A DNA stretch of 8,277 bases from Pseudomonadota bacterium (GTDB lineage Bacteria > Pseudomonadota > Gammaproteobacteria > Burkholderiales > Burkholderiaceae_B), in contig JAEYVD010000475.1 of the NCBI GenBank assembly GCA_023432075.1, positions 1-8,277 of the forward strand, read 5' to 3'. The notes under the pieces are model-generated. The model saw nothing but the letters and a program-made list of their open reading frames with translations, ran no database searches and was not told the origin of the DNA. The translations under genes and the position numbers were made by a program. Below are positions 1 to 5,960 of this stretch, in pieces; position 1 is the stretch's first letter; each line of letters begins with the position of its first letter.

Positions 1-369
1 GTCATCCAGCGAGGCCACGGGAAAGGACAGCTCGCCCACGCCCGCCCGCCATTGCCGGGTCAGCGCGTTATAGACCACCCGCCAGGTGCGGGACGTGTCC
101 ACCAGCGACTTGTCGAACCAGTACCAACGCTCGCGGGTGATGGTGAGGTCGGCCGTGAAATACAAGGCGACGCCGCGCTGGGCGGCGTCGCGCAACTGCT
201 GATTCAGCTCGAATTCGATATCCGCGTCGATTTCCAGGTTGCCGTCGCGCACCACCGGGTCCACCCGCGTGACGCGGGGTTCGGACGCATGAGCCAAACC
301 GCCCGGCGCGGTCAAAAGCACGGCAGTTACCAGCAACAACCCAAGAAATACGCGCGAAATAATGGACAT
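1..369 (-). CDS. DUF4390 domain-containing exported protein (partial, C-terminus off the left edge)
   Basis: The visible 123 residues start at the ATG whose complement is at 367-369. The N-terminus looks like a Sec signal peptide: R6, a hydrophobic core at about residues 7-21 (VFLGLLLVTAVLLTA), then AHA at 26-28 followed by SEP, a good signal peptidase I site. The mature part begins with RVTRVDPVVRDGNLEIDADI and continues with a beta-rich region and the aromatic patch ERWYWFDKSL, typical of DUF4390 proteins. The family has no assigned biochemical role. It is expected in the periplasm. It follows rsmB on the same strand with a 39-base gap, so cotranscription is likely. In related genomes this pair usually precedes an NtrYX-like two-component system, which would lie beyond the left edge (family knowledge, not visible). 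No convincing Shine-Dalgarno sequence precedes the ATG. The remaining C-terminal third or so is missing. Confidence 0.85.
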   Translation of the reverse strand, partial: MSIISRVFLGLLLVTAVLLTAPGGLAHASEPRVTRVDPVVRDGNLEIDADIEFELNQQLRDAAQRGVALYFTADLTITRERWYWFDKSLVDTSRTWRVVYNALTRQWRAGVGELSFPVASLDD

Positions 370-408
370 ACGGCACCGGGACTACGTCATGCCCCTATTC
401 TTCGGGAT

Positions 409-1746
409 TCAGGACTGCTTGGCAAACAAGGCATAGAAAAACCCGTCGTGTTGCGCCGCGGGTGTTGCATTGACCGCAACTGGCAGCAACTGGCCCGGTG
501 CGTCCAGGCGTGTGGCCTCGGGATGGCGCTGCAGAAATTCCAGGGCCTGGCGCGTGCCTTCGATCGGAAAGACCGAACACGTCACATAGAGCAGGCGGCC
601 GCCCGGCGCCACGGTGGACCAGAGCGCGTCCAGGATCCGGGTCTGCAGGCTGGCCGTGCGGCGCAGATCGTTCTCGCGGCGCAGCCAGCGGATGTCGGGG
701 TGACGGCGCACGATCCCCGACGCCGTGCAGGGCACGTCGGCCAGCACCGCGTCAAAGGGCTTGCCGTCCCACCAGGCGTCCAGGTCGGCTGCATCTGCCG
801 CCTTGAGCCGGACGTGATCGCCGCCCAAGCCCAGCCGCGCCAGGTTCTGTTCCACGCGGCCGAGACGGTCGGCATCGGCGTCCAGGGCAAGCAGGTCGAT
901 ATCGGCCAGCTCAAGCAGGTGCGCCGTCTTGCCGCCCGGCGCCGAGCAGGCGTCCAGCACCCGCATGCCGTCGGCGGGAGCCAGCAATTCGGCGGCAAGT
1001 TGCGCGCCCGCGTCCTGCACCGACCACCAGCCCTCGGCAAAGCCAGGCAGCTGCGTCACCGGTTTGGGCGTGGCCAGCACCACGCCCGACTGACCCACCG
1101 GCTCGGCCGCCAGGCCCGCGTCCGCAAATGCCGCCAGCACCTGTTCACGGGTGGCGCGCCGACGGTTGACCCGCAGGGTCAGCGGGGCGGGCAGGTTGGC
1201 GGCGGCCAGGATGTCACGCCATTGCTTCGGATAGGCCACGGTCAGTTGCTTGACCCACCAGCCAGGATGATTGAATTGCGCCTCGGGGCTGTCGGCCACC
1301 GCGGCTTCCAGCGCGGCGCGTTCGCGCAAGAAGCGGCGCAGGCAAGCGTTGAGCATGCCCTTGTACGACGCCAGGGCGCGCGAGCCGGCTGCCGCGGTCA
1401 CCGCTTGGTCGACGACCGTGTGGGGCGCGTAGACCGGCATGCCGGGCAGGGACTGGGCGGCATCGCCCTCTTCCTTGAGCAGCGTCAGCGACACCAGCAG
1501 CAGGGATTCGAACAGCACGCTGGGATAGCGCTGCACCATCTCGCGCCCGACCGCATCGGCCCAACCCAGGTAGCGCATCGCATGAAACGACACGGCCTGC
1601 GTGGCCGGACGCAGCGTGGCGTCCACATCGGCCAGCGCCTCGGTGAGCGAACGGCCGTCGAGCACATCCTCCACCACTTCCGCGCTGGCAAGAAGGACTG
1701 AAGAGAGCGGAGGAGCTAGATTGGGGGAGTCGGAACGCGTGGACAT
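409..1746 (-). CDS. rsmB: 16S rRNA (cytosine-967-C5)-methyltransferase RsmB
   Basis: The protein has 445 residues, normal for RsmB (Fmu/Sun). It transfers a methyl group from S-adenosylmethionine to C5 of 16S rRNA C967 in the cytoplasm. Residues 15-150 form the NusB-like RNA-binding domain, including KGMLNACLRRFLRER at 129-143. Residues 160-445 form the Rossmann-type methyltransferase. The SAM-binding motif I is VLDACSAPGGK at 263-273. Motif IV is DVPC with C340, and motif VI is VTCS with C390. In this family the motif VI cysteine attacks the base and the motif IV cysteine assists release. PCTASG replaces the more usual PCSATG or PCSGTG, a mild variation that keeps the cysteine. HPDIRWLRR at 349-357 is characteristic of RsmB. 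The only good ATG is at 1744-1746, and no clear Shine-Dalgarno sequence lies upstream. The gene diverges from the exporter gene at 1843 and leads into the DUF4390 gene. Assignment is firm. Confidence 0.97.
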   Translation of the reverse strand: MSTRSDSPNLAPPLSSVLLASAEVVEDVLDGRSLTEALADVDATLRPATQAVSFHAMRYLGWADAVGREMVQRYPSVLFESLLLVSLTLLKEEGDAAQSLPGMPVYAPHTVVDQAVTAAAGSRALASYKGMLNACLRRFLRERAALEAAVADSPEAQFNHPGWWVKQLTVAYPKQWRDILAAANLPAPLTLRVNRRRATREQVLAAFADAGLAAEPVGQSGVVLATPKPVTQLPGFAEGWWSVQDAGAQLAAELLAPADGMRVLDACSAPGGKTAHLLELADIDLLALDADADRLGRVEQNLARLGLGGDHVRLKAADAADLDAWWDGKPFDAVLADVPCTASGIVRRHPDIRWLRRENDLRRTASLQTRILDALWSTVAPGGRLLYVTCSVFPIEGTRQALEFLQRHPEATRLDAPGQLLPVAVNATPAAQHDGFFYALFAKQS

Positions 1747-1831
1747 GGGGCGAAATCAAAGAGTAAGACCGCTATGGTAGCCCGGACCTGGACGACTGGG
1801 CGCCGGGCGCGGCACACTGGCAGCCTGCCCC

Positions 1832-1835
1832 GGAG
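1832..1835 (+). promoter_or_regulatory. Ribosome binding site for the LysE-family gene
   Basis: GGAG sits 7 bases before the ATG at 1843. It decides the start: the same frame is open back to an ATG at 1774, but that would add 23 arginine-rich residues in front of the first membrane segment, which the family lacks. Confidence 0.7.
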
Positions 1836-1842
1836 CCCATTC

Positions 1843-2475
1843 ATGACCCTTGCCACGCTGCTGCTGTTCGTCCTGGCCTCTGCCGTTGCCATCGTTACCC
1901 CAGGCCCCACCGTGCTGCTCGCCCTGTCCAACGGCTCGCGCCATGGCGTGCGCGCCGCGTGCTGGGGCATGGGCGGCGCAGTGCTGGCGGACCTGGTCCT
2001 GATCGGCGCGGTGGCCTGCGGCCTGGGCGTGCTGCTGGCGGCCTCCGAGGTCGCCTTCCAGATCGTCAAATGGGCGGGCGCGGCGTATCTGGCGTGGCTG
2101 GGCGTCAAGCTCCTGCGTTCGGACGCGGCGCTGACCCTGCCGTCCGAGCGCCCCCGCGACGCCCGTCCGGACGGCCTGGCCCTTGGCATGCGCAGCTTCG
2201 TCGTGGCGCTGACCAACCCCAAGGCCCTGCTTTTCATGTCGGCCTTTCTGCCCCAGTTCATCAACCCCGCGGCGCCGCTGCCCGCCCAATACGCCATCCT
2301 GGCCGGGATCCTGGCACTGCTGAACGTGGCGACGATGCTGGCGTACGCCACCCTGGGCGCCCAGATGGTCCGCGCCTTCCGCGCGGGCGGCCTGCGCTGG
2401 CTGAACCGGATATGCGGGGGCATGCTGATCGGTCTGGCCGGGACGCTGGCTCTGTACCGGCGCACCGCAGCCTGA
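1843..2475 (+). CDS. LysE/RhtB-family amino acid exporter
   Basis: This 210-residue inner-membrane protein has the length and layout of the LysE/RhtB efflux family, which exports amino acids or small metabolites by ion antiport. The N-terminal helix ends in the family motif VTPGPT (residues 18-23), followed by NGSRHG at 30-35. Hydrophobic segments lie at about 3-25, 39-65, 70-92, 117-138, 150-175 and 188-205. NPKALLF at 125-131 is the second conserved motif, at the start of the fourth segment. The charged stretch at 93-115 is the usual cytoplasmic loop. The substrate cannot be read from sequence. Members related to RhtB, LeuE and ArgO move different amino acids, and paralogues are numerous in Burkholderiales. 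The gene stands alone, divergent from rsmB with a 96-base gap. No convincing intrinsic terminator follows it before the next promoter. Confidence 0.92.
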   Translation: MTLATLLLFVLASAVAIVTPGPTVLLALSNGSRHGVRAACWGMGGAVLADLVLIGAVACGLGVLLAASEVAFQIVKWAGAAYLAWLGVKLLRSDAALTLPSERPRDARPDGLALGMRSFVVALTNPKALLFMSAFLPQFINPAAPLPAQYAILAGILALLNVATMLAYATLGAQMVRAFRAGGLRWLNRICGGMLIGLAGTLALYRRTAA

Positions 2476-2569
2476 ACCGGACACAGGCCGACGGTCCGCG
2501 TTCGTTTCTCCGTCCCCCATTCCCAGGCCTGTTGCGCACCCGCCGCTATCCGCGCCTACGGCAATGCCG

Positions 2570-2575
2570 TATAAT
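2570..2575 (+). promoter_or_regulatory. Sigma-70 -10 box of the XRE-rimO transcription unit
   Basis: An exact TATAAT lies in the 193-base gap between the exporter gene and the XRE gene. A transcription start near 2582 would give a leader of roughly 87 bases. No good -35 hexamer is present at 16-18 bases upstream (tatccg at a 17-base spacing), so the promoter may need an activator or rely on the strong -10. The rest of 2476-2569 shows nothing recognisable. Confidence 0.55.
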
Positions 2576-2597
2576 TTCGCGCTTTCCTGCTATCGCC

Positions 2598-2672
2598 ATG
2601 GGTGCGGCCGCCGGCCTTGAATCCGGTTGGCGGGAAAACGCCGCCCCCCCTCCCCCCTTGATTGAGTTATGA
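2598..2672 (+). CDS. Possible 24-codon leader ORF coupled to the XRE gene
   Basis: An ATG at 2598 opens a 24-codon frame inside the leader downstream of the TATAAT box. The peptide runs MGAAAGLESGWRENAA, then four prolines, then LIEL. Its TGA (2670-2672) overlaps the ATG of the XRE gene (2669-2671) as ATGA, the classic layout for translational coupling. The XRE gene has only a weak GAG as ribosome binding site, which fits coupling. Against it, no Shine-Dalgarno sequence precedes the leader ATG, the predicted 5' end is only about 16 bases upstream, and an ATGA overlap can arise by chance. It may be a real leader peptide or an accidental frame. Confidence 0.3.
   Translation: MGAAAGLESGWRENAAPPPPLIEL
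2644..2657 (+). repeat. Interrupted homopolymeric C tract (C7-T-C6)
   Basis: Seven C, one T and six C occupy the leader from 25 to 12 bases before the XRE start codon. In the possible leader ORF it encodes the proline run. It occupies the region where a Shine-Dalgarno sequence would be expected. The single T should reduce slipped-strand variation compared with a pure tract. Confidence 0.9.
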
Positions 2673-2920
2673 AGAAGGCTGTTCCGCTTGCCCGGTCCGT
2701 CCGGTGGCAGGCGTCGCATATCAGCGAAGCGCGCAATCGCGTGGGCCTGCCGCAGGCGGATTTCGCGGCGTTGCTGGGCGTAAGCGTGCGCACCTTGCAG
2801 GATTGGGAACAAGGCCGGCGCAACCCTTCTGGCGCCGCGCAGACATTGCTGCGGGTTGCCATGCTGCATCCCGAAACGCTGCGCCACCTGTCCTCCGTGG
2901 ACGCCCCGGCCTGGCCCTGA
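2669..2920 (+). CDS. Small XRE-family DNA-binding regulator, HigA/NadS antitoxin-like
   Basis: The 83-residue protein is almost entirely a helix-turn-helix domain (about residues 17-66). LPQADFAALLGVS (27-39) covers the second helix and turn, and VRTLQDWEQGRRNPSG (40-55) contains the recognition helix and following loop. ARNRVGLPQADFAALLGVS-VRTLQDWEQGRR-PSG-A-TLLR is the wording typical of NadS or HigA2 antitoxins, which repress their own promoter and neutralise a RelE/HigB-type RNase. No toxin gene lies on either side: the exporter is upstream and rimO follows 61 bases downstream. It therefore looks like an orphan or repurposed regulator in the same transcription unit as rimO. Candidate targets are its own promoter near 2570 and, through it, rimO (inference). 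The start ATG has only a weak GAG upstream but is supported by the ATGA overlap and by the conserved start of the fold. Confidence 0.85.
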   Translation: MKKAVPLARSVRWQASHISEARNRVGLPQADFAALLGVSVRTLQDWEQGRRNPSGAAQTLLRVAMLHPETLRHLSSVDAPAWP

Positions 2921-2970
2921 CCCTTTGACGATTACCCCGCCGCACGTCCAATGCCCGTGCGCGAACCTAC

Positions 2971-2975
2971 GGTGA
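2971..2975 (+). promoter_or_regulatory. Ribosome binding site supporting the TTG start of rimO
   Basis: GGTGA lies 6 bases before TTG at 2982, a suitable distance. The frame has an in-frame TGA at 2973-2975, so the start cannot lie further upstream than 2976. The next start-type codon in frame is GTG at residue 43, which would remove residues just before the conserved GFVSLGCPK. Confidence 0.55.
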
Positions 2976-2981
2976 ATTAGA

Positions 2982-4409
2982 TTGGAAGTTATTGAACATT
3001 CCCGCCCCGGCAAAGGCGCCGGCACTGCTCCCAGCAACGGCGCCGACGCGACGCTGGACGCCATCACGGCCGCCGCCCAAGAGGCCAACCCGGGACGCGC
3101 GCCGCGCGTGGGGTTCGTGTCCCTGGGCTGCCCCAAAGCCCTGGTCGACTCCGAACGCATCCTGACCCAGCTGCGCACCGAAGGCTACGAAATCACGCCG
3201 GAATACAACGGTGCCGACGTGGTCGTCGTGAACACCTGTGGCTTCATCGACAGCGCCAAGGCCGAGTCGCTGGAAGCCATCGGCGAAGCTCTTGCCGAGA
3301 ACGGCAAGGTCATCGTGACCGGCTGTATGGGCGTCGAGGAATCGGTGATCCGCGACGTGCATCCCAGCGTGCTGTCGGTGACCGGTCCCCAGCAATATGA
3401 AGAGGTCGTGCGCGCCGTGCATGGCGTGGCGCCCCCGCGCACGGACCACAATCCCTACGTGGACCTGGTGCCGCCGCAGGGCGTGAAGCTCACGCCGCGC
3501 CACTATGCCTACCTGAAGATCTCCGAAGGCTGCAATCATCGCTGCAGCTTCTGCATCATTCCCTCGATGCGCGGCGACCTGGTCAGCCGTCCCGTCGGCG
3601 ACGTGCTGAACGAAGCCGAACGTCTGGTGAAGGCCGGCGTGAAAGAGCTGCTGGTGATCTCGCAGGACACCAGCGCCTACGGCGTGGACCTGAAATACCG
3701 CAGCGGTTTCTGGAACGGCCGCCCGGTCAAGACCCGCATGACCGAGCTCTGTATGGCCTTGTCCGAAATGGGCGTCTGGACGCGCCTGCATTATGTGTAC
3801 CCGTACCCGCACGTCGATGAAGTGATTCCGCTGATGGCCGAGGGCAAGATCCTGCCCTATCTGGACATCCCGTTCCAGCACGCCAGTCCGCGCATCCTGA
3901 AGCTGATGAAGCGCCCCGCCTTCGAAGACAAGACGCTTGCCCGCATCAAGCGCTGGCGCGAAATCTGCCCGGACCTGACGATCCGCTCGACCTTCATCGT
4001 CGGCTTTCCCGGCGAAACCGAGGAAGACTTCCAGTATCTGCTGGACTGGATGCAGGAAGCGCAGCTGGACCGCGTGGGCTGTTTCCAGTACTCGCCCGTT
4101 GAAGGCGCGCCGGCCAACCTGCTGGACGATCCGGTGCCGGACGACGTCAAGCAGGATCGCTGGGAGCGCTTCATGGCGCTGCAGCAGACCATCTCCGCCC
4201 AGCGCCTGGCGCTGAAGGTTGGCCGCGAGATCGACGTGCTGATCGACGAGGTTGACGAAGACGGCGCGGTAGGCCGCAGCGCGGGCGACGCGCCAGAAAT
4301 CGACGGCTGCGTCTACGTCAGTTCGGACAAGCCCCTGCAGCCGGGCGACATGGTGCGCGTGCGCGTCACCGAGTCCGACGAGTACGACCTCTGGGCCGAC
4401 GCGCTGTAA
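2982..4409 (+). CDS. rimO: Ribosomal protein S12 (aspartate) methylthiotransferase RimO
   Basis: RimO is a cytoplasmic radical-SAM enzyme that adds a methylthio group to the beta-carbon of a conserved aspartate of ribosomal protein S12 (Asp88/89 region). The 475 residues show all three domains. The N-terminal UPF0004 domain (about 42-155) has cluster cysteines C50, C86 and C115. The radical-SAM domain carries C184-x3-C188-x2-C191 in [20 protein letters not shown], a RimO signature. The C-terminal TRAM domain is at about 408-475 and ends [30 protein letters not shown] (422-442, internal) matches RimO and not the tRNA enzyme MiaB. The best start is TTG, giving about 42 residues before the domain, compared with about 9 in the E. 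coli protein. This extension is rich in Gly, Ala, Pro and Asn and is probably disordered. The gene follows the XRE gene by 61 bases and ends at a strong terminator. Confidence 0.97.
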   Translation: MEVIEHSRPGKGAGTAPSNGADATLDAITAAAQEANPGRAPRVGFVSLGCPKALVDSERILTQLRTEGYEITPEYNGADVVVVNTCGFIDSAKAESLEAIGEALAENGKVIVTGCMGVEESVIRDVHPSVLSVTGPQQYEEVVRAVHGVAPPRTDHNPYVDLVPPQGVKLTPRHYAYLKISEGCNHRCSFCIIPSMRGDLVSRPVGDVLNEAERLVKAGVKELLVISQDTSAYGVDLKYRSGFWNGRPVKTRMTELCMALSEMGVWTRLHYVYPYPHVDEVIPLMAEGKILPYLDIPFQHASPRILKLMKRPAFEDKTLARIKRWREICPDLTIRSTFIVGFPGETEEDFQYLLDWMQEAQLDRVGCFQYSPVEGAPANLLDDPVPDDVKQDRWERFMALQQTISAQRLALKVGREIDVLIDEVDEDGAVGRSAGDAPEIDGCVYVSSDKPLQPGDMVRVRVTESDEYDLWADAL

Positions 4410-4426
4410 AAGCAGCGACTTCGGAC

Positions 4427-4467
4427 AAACGCCGTCCGGCGCAGCGCGCGCCGGACGGCGTTTTTCT
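4427..4467 (+). terminator. Rho-independent terminator after rimO
   Basis: Arms 4427-4442 and 4448-4463 form a perfect 16-base-pair stem (core GCCGTCCGGCGC), closed by a 5-base loop. A run of five T begins at 4461, overlapping the stem foot, and is followed by C and TT. It starts 18 bases after the rimO stop. In the opposite direction the T run is only three long, so it would stop transcripts from the bacterioferritin side poorly. Confidence 0.93.
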
Positions 4468-4491
4468 TGGGGCGTGACGAACCACGGATCC

Positions 4492-4538
4492 CGGGCGCCC
4501 GCCCCGTGCACGCCGCCCCGCGAACGGGGCGGCGCCCG
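4492..4538 (-). terminator. GC-rich hairpin downstream of the bacterioferritin-like gene
   Basis: Two bases after the minus-strand stop codon, 4525-4534 pairs perfectly with 4511-4520 (10 base pairs) around a 4-base loop, read TTCG on the minus strand. The same arm can instead pair, extended to 4525-4538, with 4492-4506 in a 14-pair stem with one bulge and an 18-base loop. The two folds exclude each other. There is no T run, so this may be a Rho-assisted or 3'-end-protecting structure instead of a standard intrinsic terminator. Confidence 0.5.
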
Positions 4539-4539
4539 A

Positions 4540-5100
4540 TCAGGACTTGGCCAGGAAGTCCGACAGGTCGTCGGCGTGTTCCTCTTCCACCGCCAGGATT
4601 TCCTCCAGCAGACGGCGCGTGGTGGAATCCTGTTCACCGATGTAATCGATCATCTGGCGATAGCTGTCGATGGCGATACGCTCGGCGATCAGGTTTTCCT
4701 TGATCATCTCTTCCAGCGAGTCGCCTTCGACGTATTCCGAATGGCTGCGGTCCAGGATGCCCTTGGGCGACAGGTTCGGCTCGCCGCCCAGCTGCACGAT
4801 CCGTTCGGCCAGCTTGTCGGCATGGTCCTGCTCCTGCGCCGCGTGCTCGGCAAACTCGGCCGCGACCGGTTCCGCATTCAGGCCACGGGCCATGAAATAG
4901 TGGCGCTTGTAGCGCAGCACACAGACGATTTCCGTGGCCAGCGCTTCATTCAGCAGTTTCAGCACGGTTTCACGGTCTGCGCGATACGTGTCGGTGATGG
5001 CGCCGGATTCGATGTCCTTGCGCGCCTTGGCGCGAATCGCCTTCACGTCCATATCGAAGGGACGCTTGTTTTCCTGCGGGTTGCGGTTTGCTTGTTCCAT
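4540..5100 (-). CDS. Bacterioferritin-like diiron protein (ferritin-like domain)
   Basis: The 186-residue four-helix-bundle protein is probably cytoplasmic and oxidises and stores iron. All six diiron ligands can be placed by alignment to E. coli bacterioferritin (E18, E51, H54, E94, E127, H130): E57, E90, H93, E140, E172 and H175. The spacing of the first three is identical (33 and 3 residues). EILAVEEEH at 167-175 matches the fourth-helix motif. Two features differ from classical Bfr. There is a hydrophilic N-terminal extension of nearly 40 residues, plus about 7 extra residues between helices 2 and 3. The position of the haem-binding methionine (Met52 in E. coli) is Q91, so haem binding in the usual way is unlikely. 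The ATG at 5098-5100 is chosen because GAGGAG precedes it by 8 bases. The gene is transcribed alone, convergent with rimO and divergent from the LOG gene. No clear Fur box is visible upstream. Confidence 0.88.
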   Translation of the reverse strand: MEQANRNPQENKRPFDMDVKAIRAKARKDIESGAITDTYRADRETVLKLLNEALATEIVCVLRYKRHYFMARGLNAEPVAAEFAEHAAQEQDHADKLAERIVQLGGEPNLSPKGILDRSHSEYVEGDSLEEMIKENLIAERIAIDSYRQMIDYIGEQDSTTRRLLEEILAVEEEHADDLSDFLAKS

Positions 5101-5108
5101 ATCGTTAG

Positions 5109-5114
5109 CTCCTC
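5109..5114 (-). promoter_or_regulatory. Strong ribosome binding site of the bacterioferritin-like gene
   Basis: GAGGAG (minus strand) lies 8 bases before the ATG at 5100. It decides the start against an ATG 11 codons upstream in the same frame and is the best Shine-Dalgarno sequence in the window, suggesting high expression. Confidence 0.8.
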
Positions 5115-5334
5115 TAGTCCGTGAAAGCAGCACGACGCTGGACTTCCAGTCGTTTTCGCAATCTTCAGTCTACCGAGCGCGCCGGAACATGCTGTGTCCA
5201 AACATTGCCCGTGTTGCCCGTCGGCCTGGGCCCGGGGCCCGAGGAGTCCTTCGGCAACCTTGCGTAAACTATCGGCTTCGCGAAAGGCCTCGTGACGCAA
5301 TCTGTAACGCGGCCGGCAATTTCCCACCCGTTTT

Positions 5335-5925
5335 ATGACTCTGAAGAATATCTGCGTGTATTGCGGCTCCAACCCGGGCACGCGCCCGGACTACGTCGAG
5401 CAGGCCCGCGTGCTGGCGCGCGAACTCGTCAAGCGCGACCTGGGCCTGGTGTACGGCGGATCCATCGTCGGGATCATGGGCGTGGTGGCCAATGAAGTGC
5501 TGGCCGGCGGCGGCCGAGTGATCGGCGTCATCCCCGAACTGCTTCTCAAGAAGGAACAGGCGCATCTGGGGCTGACGGAGCTGCACATGGTTCAGAACAT
5601 GCACGAGCGCAAGGCGATGATGATGGAGAAAGCCGACGGCTTCGTCGCCCTGCCCGGCGGCGCCGGTACGCTGGAAGAATTCTTCGAAGTCTGGACCTGG
5701 GCGCAATTGAACATGCACCAGAAACCCTGCGGATTGCTGAACGTGGCCGGGTACTACGATGCCCTCATGCAATTCATTGACCACTCCGTGGAAGAAGCAT
5801 TTATCCGTCCCCAGCATCGCGACATGCTGGTGGTGGAACAAGACCCTGCCTTGCTGCTGGATCGCTACGCCATTTACGAGCCGCCCAACGTCTCGAAGTG
5901 GTTCGATCCCGTCAGAAAGCCCTGA
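5335..5925 (+). CDS. LOG-family protein, probable nucleoside 5'-monophosphate phosphoribohydrolase (TIGR00730 type)
   Basis: The 196-residue Rossmann-fold protein has the full LOG signature. LPGGAGTLEEFFE at 106-118 contains the PGGxGTxxE nucleotide-binding and catalytic motif, and MHERK at 89-93 supplies the conserved Arg and Lys. VYCGSNPG at 8-15 and VYGGSIVGIMG at 39-49 form the phosphate-binding edge of the fold. LOG enzymes release the base and ribose 5-phosphate from cytokinin riboside monophosphates or from ordinary nucleoside monophosphates. In non-plant-associated bacteria the natural substrate is often unknown and the name 'lysine decarboxylase' is an old misannotation. It heads the five-gene plus-strand run. 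The ATG is preceded by C/T-rich sequence without a Shine-Dalgarno motif. The 234-base gap to the divergent bacterioferritin-like gene must hold both promoters, but no clear hexamer pair is visible there. Confidence 0.92.
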   Translation: MTLKNICVYCGSNPGTRPDYVEQARVLARELVKRDLGLVYGGSIVGIMGVVANEVLAGGGRVIGVIPELLLKKEQAHLGLTELHMVQNMHERKAMMMEKADGFVALPGGAGTLEEFFEVWTWAQLNMHQKPCGLLNVAGYYDALMQFIDHSVEEAFIRPQHRDMLVVEQDPALLLDRYAIYEPPNVSKWFDPVRKP

Positions 5926-5960
5926 CCCCCACGCTTGAGACCAGAACGGAAGCCCCCGCA

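Noticed and set aside
52..1701. Plus-strand open frame of about 549 codons opposite rsmB
   Set aside because: It is the high-GC antisense shadow of rsmB. Its product is rich in Arg, Gly, His and Gln without a recognisable domain, while the minus strand encodes a complete RsmB.
2475..2520. Possible terminator after the LysE-family gene
   Set aside because: Only a 5-pair stem (CGGAC/GTCCG) with a long loop and no T run, too weak to call.
2669..2920. A complete toxin-antitoxin module
   Set aside because: No RelE/HigB-like frame lies upstream (2476-2668) or downstream (2921-2981); both gaps are too short for a toxin gene.
2925..2954. TTGACG before rimO as a -35 box for a separate promoter
   Set aside because: The -35 match is good, but at 16-18 bases downstream there is only ccaatg or caatgc, so no credible -10 supports it.
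2967..4637. Minus-strand open frame of about 556 codons opposite rimO
   Set aside because: The product has biased composition and no motif, and the frame crosses the rimO terminator. rimO on the plus strand is unambiguous.
5228..5240. GGGCCC-G-GGGCCC inverted repeat between the bacterioferritin-like and LOG genes
   Set aside because: The arms are separated by one base, which cannot form a hairpin loop by itself, and such runs are common by chance at this GC content. No known operator matches.
5101..5334. Search for a Fur box or paired promoter hexamers in the divergent 234-base gap
   Set aside because: TAAACT at 5265-5270 resembles a -10, but no -35 fits, and no GATAAT-type Fur repeat is present on either strand.
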